This document shows positions 27,672 to 35,905 of a stretch of 64,000 nucleotides of DNA, piece after piece (position 1 is the stretch's first letter; each line of letters starts with the position of its first letter). The notes under the pieces were generated by a model. That model did not search any database and had not been told where the DNA came from. It saw only the letters and a list, made by a program, of their open reading frames with translations. The DNA lies in contig NZ_BAEG01000116.1 in the NCBI RefSeq assembly GCF_000238915.1, positions 21,501-85,500 on the forward strand, written 5' to 3'. The position numbers and the translations under genes are program-made. The DNA comes from Arthrobacter globiformis NBRC 12137 (lineage in GTDB: Bacteria; Actinomycetota; Actinomycetes; Actinomycetales; Micrococcaceae).

Positions 27672-28145
27672 GTGTCCGTTTCACCGCCCCCTCCAGCCGC
27701 GTCCCGGCGTCGTCTGCTCTTTATCCTCCTTGCCGCCGTGGTGGTGGTCCTGGTGGGTGTGGCCATCGCCGTTTCTGCGCAGGCACCCCGGACGGACCGG
27801 CAGGCCGCCACCACTCCCCCTTCCCCTTCATCTGCGGCCGCCGCCACCGACGCGCCGGGCTCCGCGTCGCCGGCCTCCGCTTCCCCTACGGAGGAAGCAG
27901 CGAAACCGGCGGCCGCGGAGCTCCTGGACCAGGCCAACACGGTCTGCGAAATGCGCGTGACGGAGAAGTACCCCACCGCTGAGGTCCAGCCCGGAACAAA
28001 GTCCAACGCCGGGGCGAAGAGCGGCACCTTTGAGACCACCGGCTCATACACTGACCCGACGGCCGGCAAACCCGCGCCCACGGCATTCCGGTGCTCCTCT
28101 GTCAATGCCAGCGGCAGCTGGACCGTGAACCTGGACCGGGGCTAG
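27672..28145 (+). CDS. membrane-anchored hypothetical protein
   Basis: A 157-residue protein from GTG 27672 with AAAGAGG upstream. A short cytoplasmic tail is followed by one membrane helix (about residues 14-36), a Pro/Ser/Ala/Thr-rich linker (40-75) and a small extracytoplasmic domain (about 78-157) with two cysteines that could form a disulfide. The anchor, linker and small domain layout is common among actinobacterial surface proteins. I do not recognise the domain. The next gene converges on it 13 bases away. Confidence 0.75.
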   Translation: MSVSPPPPAASRRRLLFILLAAVVVVLVGVAIAVSAQAPRTDRQAATTPPSPSSAAAATDAPGSASPASASPTEEAAKPAAAELLDQANTVCEMRVTEKYPTAEVQPGTKSNAGAKSGTFETTGSYTDPTAGKPAPTAFRCSSVNASGSWTVNLDRG

Positions 28146-28158
28146 GCCTGGAGCGGGG

Positions 28159-29637
28159 CTAGAGGTTCAGCGGCGGCCGGAGGCTCGGCGCTGTCCTGGC
28201 ATTCAGCAGGAGGTTGGTGATGCCCAGCATTTCCTCCGTGGCCCTCAGCAGCGAGTAGTGGCTGTAGGCGCCGGTAACGACAGTCCCCGGAATGATGGAT
28301 GGTGCCACCACGAAGTTAGGGATGGGCGTGTCCTCGTCATACAGGACCACGACGGCGGTACGTCCCGCCTGGTAGCTCTGGCTCGCCAGGATTACCGGCA
28401 GCCACCTTGAAAGCCACGTGTCGCCGGTGGAGATGCTGCAGTCGTGCGTGTCATTGCAGACGTTCGGGGTAATCAGCGAGAAGCTGGGAAGCGTATTGTT
28501 CGTCAGGTCGTTGAACAGGTTCCCGGACGTCGTGGTCCCGAGCGGGACGTTGTTCGTGGCGCAGGCGGCCCTGTCGCCCGTCCCTTGGTAATACGCCTCC
28601 GGATTATGCCGCACCGCGTAAAGACCGGAATTGGTCAGCCTGCAGTTGGACGGCATGTCTTCCTGGTAACTCTTCTGGGTCAGTCCGCGTGCCCGGACCT
28701 GGCGGAAGAGATTATCCGCGGTGATGGGCGGGAGGCTCCCCGGGCTATTGTCTGTCGACACACCCTGCGTGCTTCCCGATGTCATCGCCAGGTAGCTGGG
28801 CAACGAGGGGAACTGGGACCCGGCGTCGCTCCAGTTGGTCAGGCTGGCGCACTTTTGGGCCATCTGCGTCATATAGGGTGCGCTTGGGCTGCCGATGACC
28901 TGGGAGTACCTCTTGTTCTCGTAAATGATCCAGACAACGTGGTCGTAGGTCGCCGGCGGTGCGGCCGCTGTCCCGCAGGGATTGGTTCCCGGCGGGGGTG
29001 GCGGGGGCGGCGGAGGCGTGGAGCCGGTGGTAAGGACGAGCTGCGGCCGGCGGGTGGCGTCACTGAATTCCCTTGAGTTGTAGATGGCTCCGTCGGAGTT
29101 CGTGCTGCTGATGCGCAAGGAGTACGTGCCGTCGGCCTTGATGAGGCTGAAGACATCCACTTCAACCCAGCTTCCGGCGCTGACAGCTCCCAGCGATGCG
29201 ATGTTCGTGCTGCTGGCGGCAGGGGCGTTTGACCAGGTCACAGATCCTTCGGCCCAGCTGTTGTCTGGCACGTGCCGGAACTGGCCGCCAACCGGCGAGG
29301 GGTCCGCCACGAAGAGCCGCAGCTTGGCGGCCGTGACCGTGCCGCCGGTACCTGTGACAACGAATTTCAGGAACGACATCTCCACGGGACTGTTGTCAGC
29401 CTTTAAGCCGGTTGCCGTGCCGTAATTGGTTCCGGGTGTGGCACTTTTCACGACCGCGTCGGCCGATGGCCCAAGGGTAATTGTGGCGGCCCGCGCAGGA
29501 ACAGCAGTCAGAGAAAATGTGGCCGTAAGCAACAATGCTACAGCCACGGAAAATGGTCGAAGATGCGCATTCTTCGACCAGTGATGATTATCAGGCAGAT
29601 TACCCCGTGGAACCACAGAGCTTAATTGGAGTTTCAT
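28159..29637 (-). CDS. secreted DNRLRE-domain phosphoesterase (acid phosphatase-like)
   Basis: A 492-residue exported protein. ATG 29637 gives a 50-residue leader with a hydrophobic core ending in an AxA-type site before a mature start near TITLGPSADA. Residues about 52-210 are a DNRLRE (CBM96-like) domain with its SADAVVKSATPGTNYG motif, followed by a Pro-rich linker (about 212-222). The C-terminal 260 residues are a phosphoesterase of the PF04185 group, with VWIIYENKRYSQVIG, FPSLPSYLAMTSG, NDTHDCSISTGD and the VVVLYDED metal motif. Such proteins dephosphorylate phospholipid or phospho-sugar substrates outside the cell. The combination with a wall- or carbohydrate-associated module is the notable point. 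Confidence 0.85.
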   Translation of the reverse strand: MKLQLSSVVPRGNLPDNHHWSKNAHLRPFSVAVALLLTATFSLTAVPARAATITLGPSADAVVKSATPGTNYGTATGLKADNSPVEMSFLKFVVTGTGGTVTAAKLRLFVADPSPVGGQFRHVPDNSWAEGSVTWSNAPAASSTNIASLGAVSAGSWVEVDVFSLIKADGTYSLRISSTNSDGAIYNSREFSDATRRPQLVLTTGSTPPPPPPPPPGTNPCGTAAAPPATYDHVVWIIYENKRYSQVIGSPSAPYMTQMAQKCASLTNWSDAGSQFPSLPSYLAMTSGSTQGVSTDNSPGSLPPITADNLFRQVRARGLTQKSYQEDMPSNCRLTNSGLYAVRHNPEAYYQGTGDRAACATNNVPLGTTTSGNLFNDLTNNTLPSFSLITPNVCNDTHDCSISTGDTWLSRWLPVILASQSYQAGRTAVVVLYDEDTPIPNFVVAPSIIPGTVVTGAYSHYSLLRATEEMLGITNLLLNARTAPSLRPPLNL

Positions 29638-29760
29638 GAGAAAATTCCCATCTTGGCGTAAGCATTCTCCATGTGCGCAGTCAGAACAGCGGCGGCCCGC
29701 TCCACCTTCAGCAGGCTGACTGCGGGATGAACAATGGCTCTGACTGTGAAATGGCGTTTC
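29634..29760 (-). pseudogene. possible remnant of a LuxR-type HTH C-terminus
   Basis: On the strand of the phosphoesterase gene, in another frame and ending over its start codon, a stretch reads AAAVLTAHMENAYAKMGIFS. That resembles the recognition-helix end of LuxR HTH domains (typically T-V-x-x-H-L-x-N-A-Y-x-K-L-G-I-x-S-R). The rest of the domain is missing or unreadable, so this would be a decayed fragment. The resemblance is short and could be chance. Confidence 0.3.
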
Positions 29761-30028
29761 GATGTCACCCTGGGGCTGGCCAGGAACCTCGACGGCGAGG
29801 GCTTCCACATCCTTGATTGACTGGACGGAGCGGTGCCTTTTGCCGGTGGCCTCATTATAGGAAGCCCTATAAATGGAGGGATGTACGCACTCTTGCGTAT
29901 GGGCCTTTATGAGGTTTGCACTTGCGGCAACCAGTCAGCAAGTTTTGCAAAGCAATTATCAGAAATTGTCATCCAACCATTCGCTGTAGAACTGCCGAGG
30001 CCTGCTCTTAATTGGTTAGAATTCTCGG
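29638..30028. promoter_or_regulatory. 390-bp divergent intergenic region, AT-rich on the LuxR side
   Basis: It separates the secreted phosphoesterase gene and the LuxR-type regulator. About 29830-30028 is clearly poorer in GC than its surroundings. Apart from the LuxR-like fragment at its left end and a 28-codon frame at 29734-29820 with a weak start signal, I see no gene. It should contain promoters for both flanking genes. Confidence 0.5.
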
Positions 30029-30811
30029 ATGGCGCACAATGAGGCGTTATATCGGGACTGGCTGGAATTTGTCGGCGAGTTCCTGCAGCACCCATTTGCG
30101 GCCCACCCCAGTCCGGAAGAGGACATCTCGAAGCGGCTCGCAGCGTCGTTCAACGCTGCCTGCTGCAGCCGCAGCAGCGTCGGGCCGGACTGGGTAGACC
30201 ATATGGAAGGCTGCTGGCCCGGCGATTATCTTCCCAAGCTGCCGCCCGGCCCGCGCATTCCTGATGCCACCTGGCAGCCGCTGCTGCGCTGGTACGCCGT
30301 ATCCGGACTTTCCGGTCCCCAGTCGCTGGCCCGGGTCCCCAGCCAAGTGGCGGATTGGCGCATGCAATCCGCATGGCAGGATCTGGTCAAGCCGATGGGA
30401 ATCAACTACCAGCTGGCCATCCCTCTGCTTCTGGATGGACCCGTTCACCGCGCTTACCTGCTGGCGAGACCTGACCGCGAGTTCAACGAGGACGAGCTCA
30501 CCCTGGCCATGGCCCTTCAACCGATGCTGACAGGCCTGTACCGGCAACTTTCCTGGGCCTCGGAGGACAAGGCAGCAGACCGGCCCGGACTGACCCAGCG
30601 GGAGCTCGCCGTCCTGGAGCTGCTCGGCCAGGGGCTGACCGCCACATCCCTGGGCCATCACTTCAACATCTCGCCGCGGACGGCCCAAAAGCACCTCGAA
30701 CACATCTACCGCAAGCTTGACGTGGGCGACCGCCTGATGGCCGTTCAAAAAGCCGCCCGGTTGGGTCTGCTGGGCCAGCCGTTGGTAGTGGTACCAAATG
30801 GCAGGATCTGA
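30029..30811 (+). CDS. LuxR C-terminal-domain transcriptional regulator
   Basis: A 260-residue protein with a C-terminal LuxR/NarL-type HTH (about residues 188-248: LTQRELAVLELLGQGLTATS and the SPRTAQKHLEHIYRKL recognition helix). The N-terminal 180 residues have no receiver motif and look like a GAF-like sensing domain, as in many stand-alone actinobacterial LuxR regulators. It is divergent from the secreted phosphoesterase gene and ends at a strong terminator. Effector and target are unknown. Confidence 0.88.
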   Translation: MAHNEALYRDWLEFVGEFLQHPFAAHPSPEEDISKRLAASFNAACCSRSSVGPDWVDHMEGCWPGDYLPKLPPGPRIPDATWQPLLRWYAVSGLSGPQSLARVPSQVADWRMQSAWQDLVKPMGINYQLAIPLLLDGPVHRAYLLARPDREFNEDELTLAMALQPMLTGLYRQLSWASEDKAADRPGLTQRELAVLELLGQGLTATSLGHHFNISPRTAQKHLEHIYRKLDVGDRLMAVQKAARLGLLGQPLVVVPNGRI

Positions 30812-30863
30812 GGACGCGTCGCAGTGGGGCAACGGGATGTGAGGAACCGTTTGCGGGGAACGG

Positions 30864-30894
30864 GGAATCCCCCGGGACCGTCCCGGGGGATTCC
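30864..30894. terminator. terminator between convergent LuxR gene and secreted-protein gene
   Basis: A perfect 14-bp stem (30864-30877 with 30881-30894), loop CCG, followed by TTGTTCTT. Serves the LuxR-type gene and probably also the converging gene. Confidence 0.8.
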
Positions 30895-30921
30895 TTGTTC
30901 TTGCGTGAATTCAGGTGGCTT

Positions 30922-31461
30922 CTAGCGGCCGCCGCCTCCGATCACGCCTTTCTCGACGGCCTTCGTGACGGCGTCGGCTTCGGCCTGGGTCAGGGTGCCG
31001 TCCTTGACCGCAGTGTCGAGCTTGGTCTTCAGCGCTGCGGCCCGTTCTGCCTGGGCAGCGGCGCGGATTTCCGTCAGGGCTGCGGTGACCTTCGATTCGT
31101 CGACTCCGAGTGCCGTCGCCAAGGACTTGGCCATCGCCGCATCCTGGGCTGTGCGGTCAGGCTTGGTGCCCTCGGTAGGCGCCGTCGTGGGCTTGTTGGC
31201 CTCGCGGAACGCCTGGATTGCCTCGGTCACCTTCGCTTCGTCAACGCCCAGCTTGGTGGCAAGGTCTGCCGCGATCTGGCCGCGGTCGCCCTTGTGGCCC
31301 CGGAAACCGTCGGTCGATGCGCTGCTGTCCGTGGATGCGCTCGATGATGCGCTGGGGCTCGGGGTGGTGGCGGCTGAGGCCATTCCGGTAACCCCCAGGC
31401 CTGCGCCCAGCGCCAGGGCGCCAGCGGTGATGCCGAGGGTGATTCTCTTGCTTCGTGACAT
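30922..31461 (-). CDS. secreted helical-repeat hypothetical protein
   Basis: A 179-residue exported protein. ATG 31461 is fixed by AAGGAG seven bases upstream; a signal peptide follows (basic start, hydrophobic core 8-27, AxA before residue 31). After a Ser/Thr-rich linker come two copies of a short helical unit, both containing LAT-LGVDE-KVT-A (about residues 65-90 and 113-138), then a third partial copy. Similar LGVDE-type repeats occur in secreted actinobacterial proteins of unknown function. A Gly-rich tail ends the protein. No enzymatic motif is visible. Confidence 0.78.
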   Translation of the reverse strand: MSRSKRITLGITAGALALGAGLGVTGMASAATTPSPSASSSASTDSSASTDGFRGHKGDRGQIAADLATKLGVDEAKVTEAIQAFREANKPTTAPTEGTKPDRTAQDAAMAKSLATALGVDESKVTAALTEIRAAAQAERAAALKTKLDTAVKDGTLTQAEADAVTKAVEKGVIGGGGR

Positions 31462-31630
31462 GGTGTCTCCTTGATCGGCCGTGCGGTACGGCATTGAACG
31501 GAAGGGCATCTGTCGTAGCCCCTCACTCAAAGATCCGGCAGCAGCTTAGGGCACCGCTGTTCGGAAACTGTCAGGAGGCTGTGAACCCTGAAAGCCGTGA
31601 TCCCGAAAACTGTGAACCCGCCCCCGAACT

Positions 31631-31645
31631 TTTCAACCAATGAAA
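31631..31645. promoter_or_regulatory. candidate IclR operator upstream of the quercetinase-like gene
   Basis: The 15-mer here is the exact reverse complement of TTTCATTGGTTGAAA found at 48320-48334 beside the IclR gene; a third version lies at 37856-37870. All are TTTCA-N5-TGAAA. It is 81 bases upstream of the bicupin start, a typical place for a regulator of that gene. Confidence 0.7.
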
Positions 31646-31726
31646 TCCGCGCATACTTCGACCACCTGATCCGCCAAGCTTGTCCAAACGACGTCCCCGC
31701 GGCGATGCCGAAGAAAGAAGGAAGCA

Positions 31727-32794
31727 ATGACCCTCAGCGTGGAGGAAATGAACAAGCAGCTGCCGGTTGCCAATGCGTTGCCCGGCGAGGCCGTGCCCTA
31801 CTACATGGCCTCCGGCGAGGGTGCCCGCTACGAGATCGACGGGCAGCTGGTTACCGTGATCGCCCGCGCCGCGGACACCGGCGGCATCTTCAGCGCCGCC
31901 TACATCTCCGGCGGCATGGGGGCAGAATCCCCCTTCGTCACCCACAGGATCGAGCACAAGACCCTCTACGTGTTTGACGGCATCCTCCATGTCTGGCTCC
32001 CCGGCGAGAGCCGCATCCTGACGCCGGGCGATTCCGTGGTGATTCCGCCGGGAACGCCGCACGCCTACCGGATGGCCAGCCACTACACGCGCTTCCTGAA
32101 CTGGATGACGCCCGGCGGGGCCGAGGCCTACTACGAGCGTGTCGGCACGCCCATCGATTCGCATGTCCCGCCCGTGCACGCCGGCCGCAAGCCGAGCCTC
32201 CGGGAGCAGGCGGAAGTCGGCGCCGAATTCGGCATCTCCTTTCCGGACGTCGAGCGCGTGGCACCGAGCCTGCAGCAGAATGCCGGGCGGCCTGCCACGC
32301 AGACTCCCTACTTCCTCAGTGCCGGCGAAGGGGAACGCATGGTCAGCTACCAGACCATGTTCACGTACCTCTCCCGGCCGGAAAACACGGGTTCGAACTA
32401 CTTTGCCGTCCACACCAAGGGCGCCAAATCCCCGTACATCCCGCTGCACTTCCACTCCGAGCACACAGAAAACTTCCTCTGCACGGAAGGCCGCATGTGG
32501 CTCTACGCCAACGGCCGGGAGGTGCTGCTCACCAAGGGCGACTTCCTGCACGCCCCGGCGGGCACCGTCCACTCCTTCGCGCTCGACTCCCACAACACGC
32601 AGATGCTCGGGTTCCTGACGCCGTCGGTCTTCAACGGCTTCTTTGAATACTTCAACCAACCCACCGACGACTACATGTACACGGAGGGCGGTGAGCCCTA
32701 CATGGACATGGAGGGCTTCGGTCGCGCCCAGGCCGAGATGGACCTCACCGTCGTCGGCCCGCCGCCCCAGCGCCGCGCGGCCCTGGACATCTAG
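31727..32794 (+). CDS. quercetin 2,3-dioxygenase-like bicupin
   Basis: A 355-residue two-cupin protein. AGAAGGAAGC precedes the ATG. The C-terminal cupin has a full 3-His/1-Glu metal site: H241, H243, E248 and H282. In the N-terminal cupin only H73 and H112 remain; the positions of the first His and the Glu are Val71 and Lys78. Family members cleave the flavonol C-ring, releasing CO and the depside 2-protocatechuoyl-phloroglucinol carboxylate. That activity is inferred from family and context: rhamnosidases, beta-glucosidase and aromatic hydroxylase nearby, and a shared operator with them. Another aromatic bicupin reaction cannot be excluded. Confidence 0.82.
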   Translation: MTLSVEEMNKQLPVANALPGEAVPYYMASGEGARYEIDGQLVTVIARAADTGGIFSAAYISGGMGAESPFVTHRIEHKTLYVFDGILHVWLPGESRILTPGDSVVIPPGTPHAYRMASHYTRFLNWMTPGGAEAYYERVGTPIDSHVPPVHAGRKPSLREQAEVGAEFGISFPDVERVAPSLQQNAGRPATQTPYFLSAGEGERMVSYQTMFTYLSRPENTGSNYFAVHTKGAKSPYIPLHFHSEHTENFLCTEGRMWLYANGREVLLTKGDFLHAPAGTVHSFALDSHNTQMLGFLTPSVFNGFFEYFNQPTDDYMYTEGGEPYMDMEGFGRAQAEMDLTVVGPPPQRRAALDI

Positions 32795-32824
32795 TCAGGA
32801 AGCTATCTAGGGCGCCGAGCCAGC

Positions 32825-32861
32825 AAGAAGGCCCGGACTCTCACGGAGTCCGGGCCTTCTT
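32825..32861. terminator. terminator after the bicupin gene
   Basis: A perfect 16-bp stem (32825-32840 with 32846-32861) with a TCACG loop; the arm ends in CCTTCTT, giving a short T-rich tail. Confidence 0.85.
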
Positions 32862-32880
32862 GGTGTTGATATAACCATCA

Positions 32881-32932
32881 ATTGCTCCGTAGCTGCCCTT
32901 TTGGACCGTGAAAAGGGCAGCTACGGAGCAAT
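32881..32932. repeat. 22-bp inverted repeat between convergent genes
   Basis: Perfect arms (32881-32902 and 32911-32932) around an 8-base loop, just after an already sufficient terminator. Size and setting resemble the element at 17799-17864, though the arm sequences differ. It may be a second terminator for the converging DUF3500 operon or an intergenic mobile repeat. Confidence 0.6.
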
Positions 32933-32955
32933 CGACGGGGGTTTCAGTGGGGGTT

Positions 32956-34194
32956 TCAGCCCTTCGCCGCCTGCCGCACCAGCGCACGCCCGTAGTCGTT
33001 GCCGTTGGGGGTGCGGAGCACGGTGTGCATGTGGAACGGGGCCGGGGTGTCGTTGTTGAGGAACACGCCGGTGTGGTGGTCCAGTTCCATGACCACCACG
33101 GGGCTCTGGATCCGGAAGTAGAAGGCGTCCTCACCCTGCCAGCCGCCGATCCAGGAGAACCGGGTTTCGCCGTAGTGCTCCCGGATCTCCCGCATCCGCG
33201 CGGCGCGGGGCCCTGCAGGAAGGCAGGCGACGAAGTCCTCCACGAGCCGGTCCAGCAGCGCCAGTGATTCAGGCGGCAGGGAGCCGGCCAGGATGCCCTC
33301 GTAGGGGATCACCCGGTTGTCCTGGAAGCAGCCCGCCAGATGGCGTTCGTCGCCGGGATGCAGCCGGCCCTCGGGCATCGCCGGGTCCACCATCTCCGCG
33401 AAGGTAAGCGCCTCCCCACGCAGGGACTCAGGCAGCGACGCCATCAGGTCACGGGCCAGGCTGATGCGCTCCTTGAACACCTTCACGCCCTGGTGCGGGC
33501 CGGCGTCAATGACGTCCGGCTCGGCACCAAGGAACATCGGCGACAGGACCAGCTGGGTTCCGGCCACCAGGCAGTTGAGCGCCAGGTGATGGCCGAACAG
33601 CTGCCAGCCCCACGGCTCCGTTTCCGACGGTTCCCCGTAGAGGGCGAAGTTGTAGCTGTATTCGTTCATGAGCTCCGGCAGTTCCACCAGCTCGCCGAGG
33701 AAGCCGTTGATGCGCATCAGGTTCCGCGCCAGCGCGTACCCTTCCGGACTCAGGCTGGCCTCCACGACGGCGAGCGCTGCATCGCGCACGGCCGGGTCCA
33801 GGTCCTCGAGGCGCAGCCCGGTATCGTGCTGCATGAATTCCGGGTTCGCCCAGCTCTGCCATTCGTGGGCATCCACGGCGTAGCTCAGTCGGTCGCGCTG
33901 TTCCGCCGAGGCGGTGGCGAGCAGCTTGTCTGCCGCGGCGGCCATCTCCGCCGTCGGCGCTTCTTCCCCGGGCCGCGCCTCGGCGAGGCTGAACAGCCCG
34001 GGGCGGATGACGCCGTCGTTCGTTACACCGACGAACGGCTCCGGGTACAGCTTCTGCCAGCCCTCGATCATGGGGCCGGCAAAGGAGTCGGTCTTGGCCT
34101 CCTCGGCATAGGAGCGCGCGTCCAGTCCGCGCAGCCGCGCCACGCGCGGGTGGTCAGGCGCGTACAGGTAATCACGAAACGACGGCGCCGGCAT
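32956..34194 (-). CDS. DUF3500-family protein
   Basis: A 412-residue soluble protein of the DUF3500 type, function unknown. ATG 34194 is preceded by AAGGAGG. Likely functional residues stand out as His clusters: H202-H203 in the WGWQLFGHHLALN segment, H373-H374 in MELDHHTGVF, and H388/H390 in the C-terminal FHMHTVLRTPNGNDYG motif. These could bind a metal. It is the last gene of an operon with an FAD aromatic hydroxylase and an FAH-family hydrolase, overlapping the former by 23 bases. A catalytic role in breaking down the aromatic product of flavonol cleavage is a hypothesis, not a finding. Confidence 0.82.
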   Translation of the reverse strand: MPAPSFRDYLYAPDHPRVARLRGLDARSYAEEAKTDSFAGPMIEGWQKLYPEPFVGVTNDGVIRPGLFSLAEARPGEEAPTAEMAAAADKLLATASAEQRDRLSYAVDAHEWQSWANPEFMQHDTGLRLEDLDPAVRDAALAVVEASLSPEGYALARNLMRINGFLGELVELPELMNEYSYNFALYGEPSETEPWGWQLFGHHLALNCLVAGTQLVLSPMFLGAEPDVIDAGPHQGVKVFKERISLARDLMASLPESLRGEALTFAEMVDPAMPEGRLHPGDERHLAGCFQDNRVIPYEGILAGSLPPESLALLDRLVEDFVACLPAGPRAARMREIREHYGETRFSWIGGWQGEDAFYFRIQSPVVVMELDHHTGVFLNNDTPAPFHMHTVLRTPNGNDYGRALVRQAAKG

Positions 34195-35905
34195 TGGTGC
34201 CCTCCTTCAGTTGGTCGAGTGGGTGGGCGGCGCCCCAGCCGGCCGCGACGGCCAGGGCTGCGGCGGCTGCCTGCGCGGAGGACCCGCGCCAGGCAACGTG
34301 CTGGTCCGGACGGACGAGGACGGCATCGGCCGCCCACAGTTCCGCCATTGGCGTCCCGTTGTCGGAAGGCCCGACGGCGGCGACGGTCACCGGGATGCCG
34401 TGCCCGGCACCCGCAGCGAGGACTTCCGCGTACGCGGTTTCCGCCGCGTTGCCGGCGAGTGCCTCGCTGTCCACGAGCAGCGAAAATCCAGGCCCGAGGA
34501 CGTCGTAGAGGGAGGTGCCGCCCTCCAGCCAGGCGTGCGGCACCAGGGCGCCGGGGCTGGCCGAGGGGACGTAGCGGATCGGGTCCTCGGCCGGTACCGG
34601 TGCGCCGTCGGGGACCACCAGCGGGGACTCGGCGTAGCTGTACCCGAGGACCAGGCCCAGCGAATCGAACTCGCTTTGCTTCACCGCAAGCGCGTCGTGG
34701 GCACCGGCCCGTGCGGCCTCACCTGCAACCCCGGCCGCCGTCAGGGCGGGGTCGGCGAAGTGGTAGGCGAGGGCCTTGCCGTTGGCCGCGGCGTCGCGGA
34801 TGGTCCGGTCTGCAACGGGCCGGCGCTCCAGCCCGTAGCTCTCCAGCAGCCGCGGCCCCGCCCAGCCCTCGAAGGCGGCCGCGATTTTCCAGGCCAGGTT
34901 GGCGGCGTCGCCGATGCACGTGTTGAAGCCGTGGCCGCCCCACGGCGGGTTCTGGTGGGCCGCGTCCCCCACCAGGAAGACGCTGTCCGTGGCATAGGAC
35001 GGCGCAAGGAGCATGCGGGCAGTCCAGGGATCCGTTGCGATCACCTCAACGTCAACGTCCGCCCCCACGAGGGAGCGCACCAGGGCGGCCGGATCCAGGT
35101 CCGGTGCTCCGCCGACGTCGTGGCTGGCGACGCCCTGGATGATGGCCCACCAGGTCTCGTCCAGGTCCATCCGTCCCACCATGCCCGCCGCGCCGGGCCC
35201 CAGCACCCAGTACTGCACGGCGGGGTCCAGTGTGATGGTGGCGGCGAGGTCGCGGGAGCGGAAGAGGATGCTGATGTTGGACAGGGAAGCTGACTCCCCC
35301 TCAAGCCGGAGGCCCAGGCCGCGGCGGACCGTGGAGGAGCCGCCGTCGGCCCCGGCCAGGAAGGCGCAGTCGACGGCGGTGCGGCGCCCGGAGTCGTCGG
35401 CAACGGTCACGCGCTGCCCGCCGTCGGGGAGGGCCTCGAAGCTGTCCACCCGCAGCCCCGTCAGGAGGGTGGCGTGGGCCGACCCCGCCACGGCTTCCCG
35501 GAGCACAGCCTCCAGGACCGGCTGCGGCACCTGCTGGCCGCACTCGGGCTGCGGTCCGTAGCGGCCGGCCTCGAGCTGGAACGCGTTGGGGAAGCGCCTG
35601 ATCTCGGAGCCGGTCAGGGCTGAACAGAAGATGACGTCCTGGGCGAAGCCGACCGGCAGCGGCGCCGCGTTCCGGAGCGCATCGGCGAGGCCGAGCCTCC
35701 GCAGGTGCGTCATGGTGCGGGCGTTGGTGGTCTTGGCGCGCGGCCTGTCCGGGTCGATCAGGGTCCGGGGCTCAATGACCGTGCTGCGGATGCCCCGGCT
35801 GGCCAGGTCCAGGGCGAGGAACAGGCCGCTGGGACCGCCCCCGGAAATCAGGACCGGCGTTGCGGCGGGCACATCCTGGAGCCCGGCGTAGTTGACGGCG
35901 GTCAT
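34172..35905 (-). CDS. FAD-dependent aromatic hydroxylase (phenol/3-HPP hydroxylase type)
   Basis: A 577-residue class A flavoprotein monooxygenase. ATG 35905 overlaps the stop of the FAH gene by one base and places the dinucleotide motif GGGPSG at residues 22-27. The second FAD motif, GDAAHQNPPWGGHG, lies near residues 305-318 and runs into the family helix with N-L-A-W-K. A C-terminal thioredoxin-like domain (about 430-577) is as in phenol 2-monooxygenase and MhpA. It should add a hydroxyl group to a phenolic ring using NAD(P)H and O2. A phloroglucinol- or protocatechuate-type substrate fits the neighbours but is inferred. Confidence 0.9.
   Translation of the reverse strand: MTAVNYAGLQDVPAATPVLISGGGPSGLFLALDLASRGIRSTVIEPRTLIDPDRPRAKTTNARTMTHLRRLGLADALRNAAPLPVGFAQDVIFCSALTGSEIRRFPNAFQLEAGRYGPQPECGQQVPQPVLEAVLREAVAGSAHATLLTGLRVDSFEALPDGGQRVTVADDSGRRTAVDCAFLAGADGGSSTVRRGLGLRLEGESASLSNISILFRSRDLAATITLDPAVQYWVLGPGAAGMVGRMDLDETWWAIIQGVASHDVGGAPDLDPAALVRSLVGADVDVEVIATDPWTARMLLAPSYATDSVFLVGDAAHQNPPWGGHGFNTCIGDAANLAWKIAAAFEGWAGPRLLESYGLERRPVADRTIRDAAANGKALAYHFADPALTAAGVAGEAARAGAHDALAVKQSEFDSLGLVLGYSYAESPLVVPDGAPVPAEDPIRYVPSASPGALVPHAWLEGGTSLYDVLGPGFSLLVDSEALAGNAAETAYAEVLAAGAGHGIPVTVAAVGPSDNGTPMAELWAADAVLVRPDQHVAWRGSSAQAAAAALAVAAGWGAAHPLDQLKEGTNAGAVVS

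Noticed and set aside
29734..29820. A 28-codon plus-strand frame between the phosphoesterase and LuxR genes
   Set aside because: The start signal is weak and the frame overlaps a more suggestive minus-strand fragment; not enough to call a gene.
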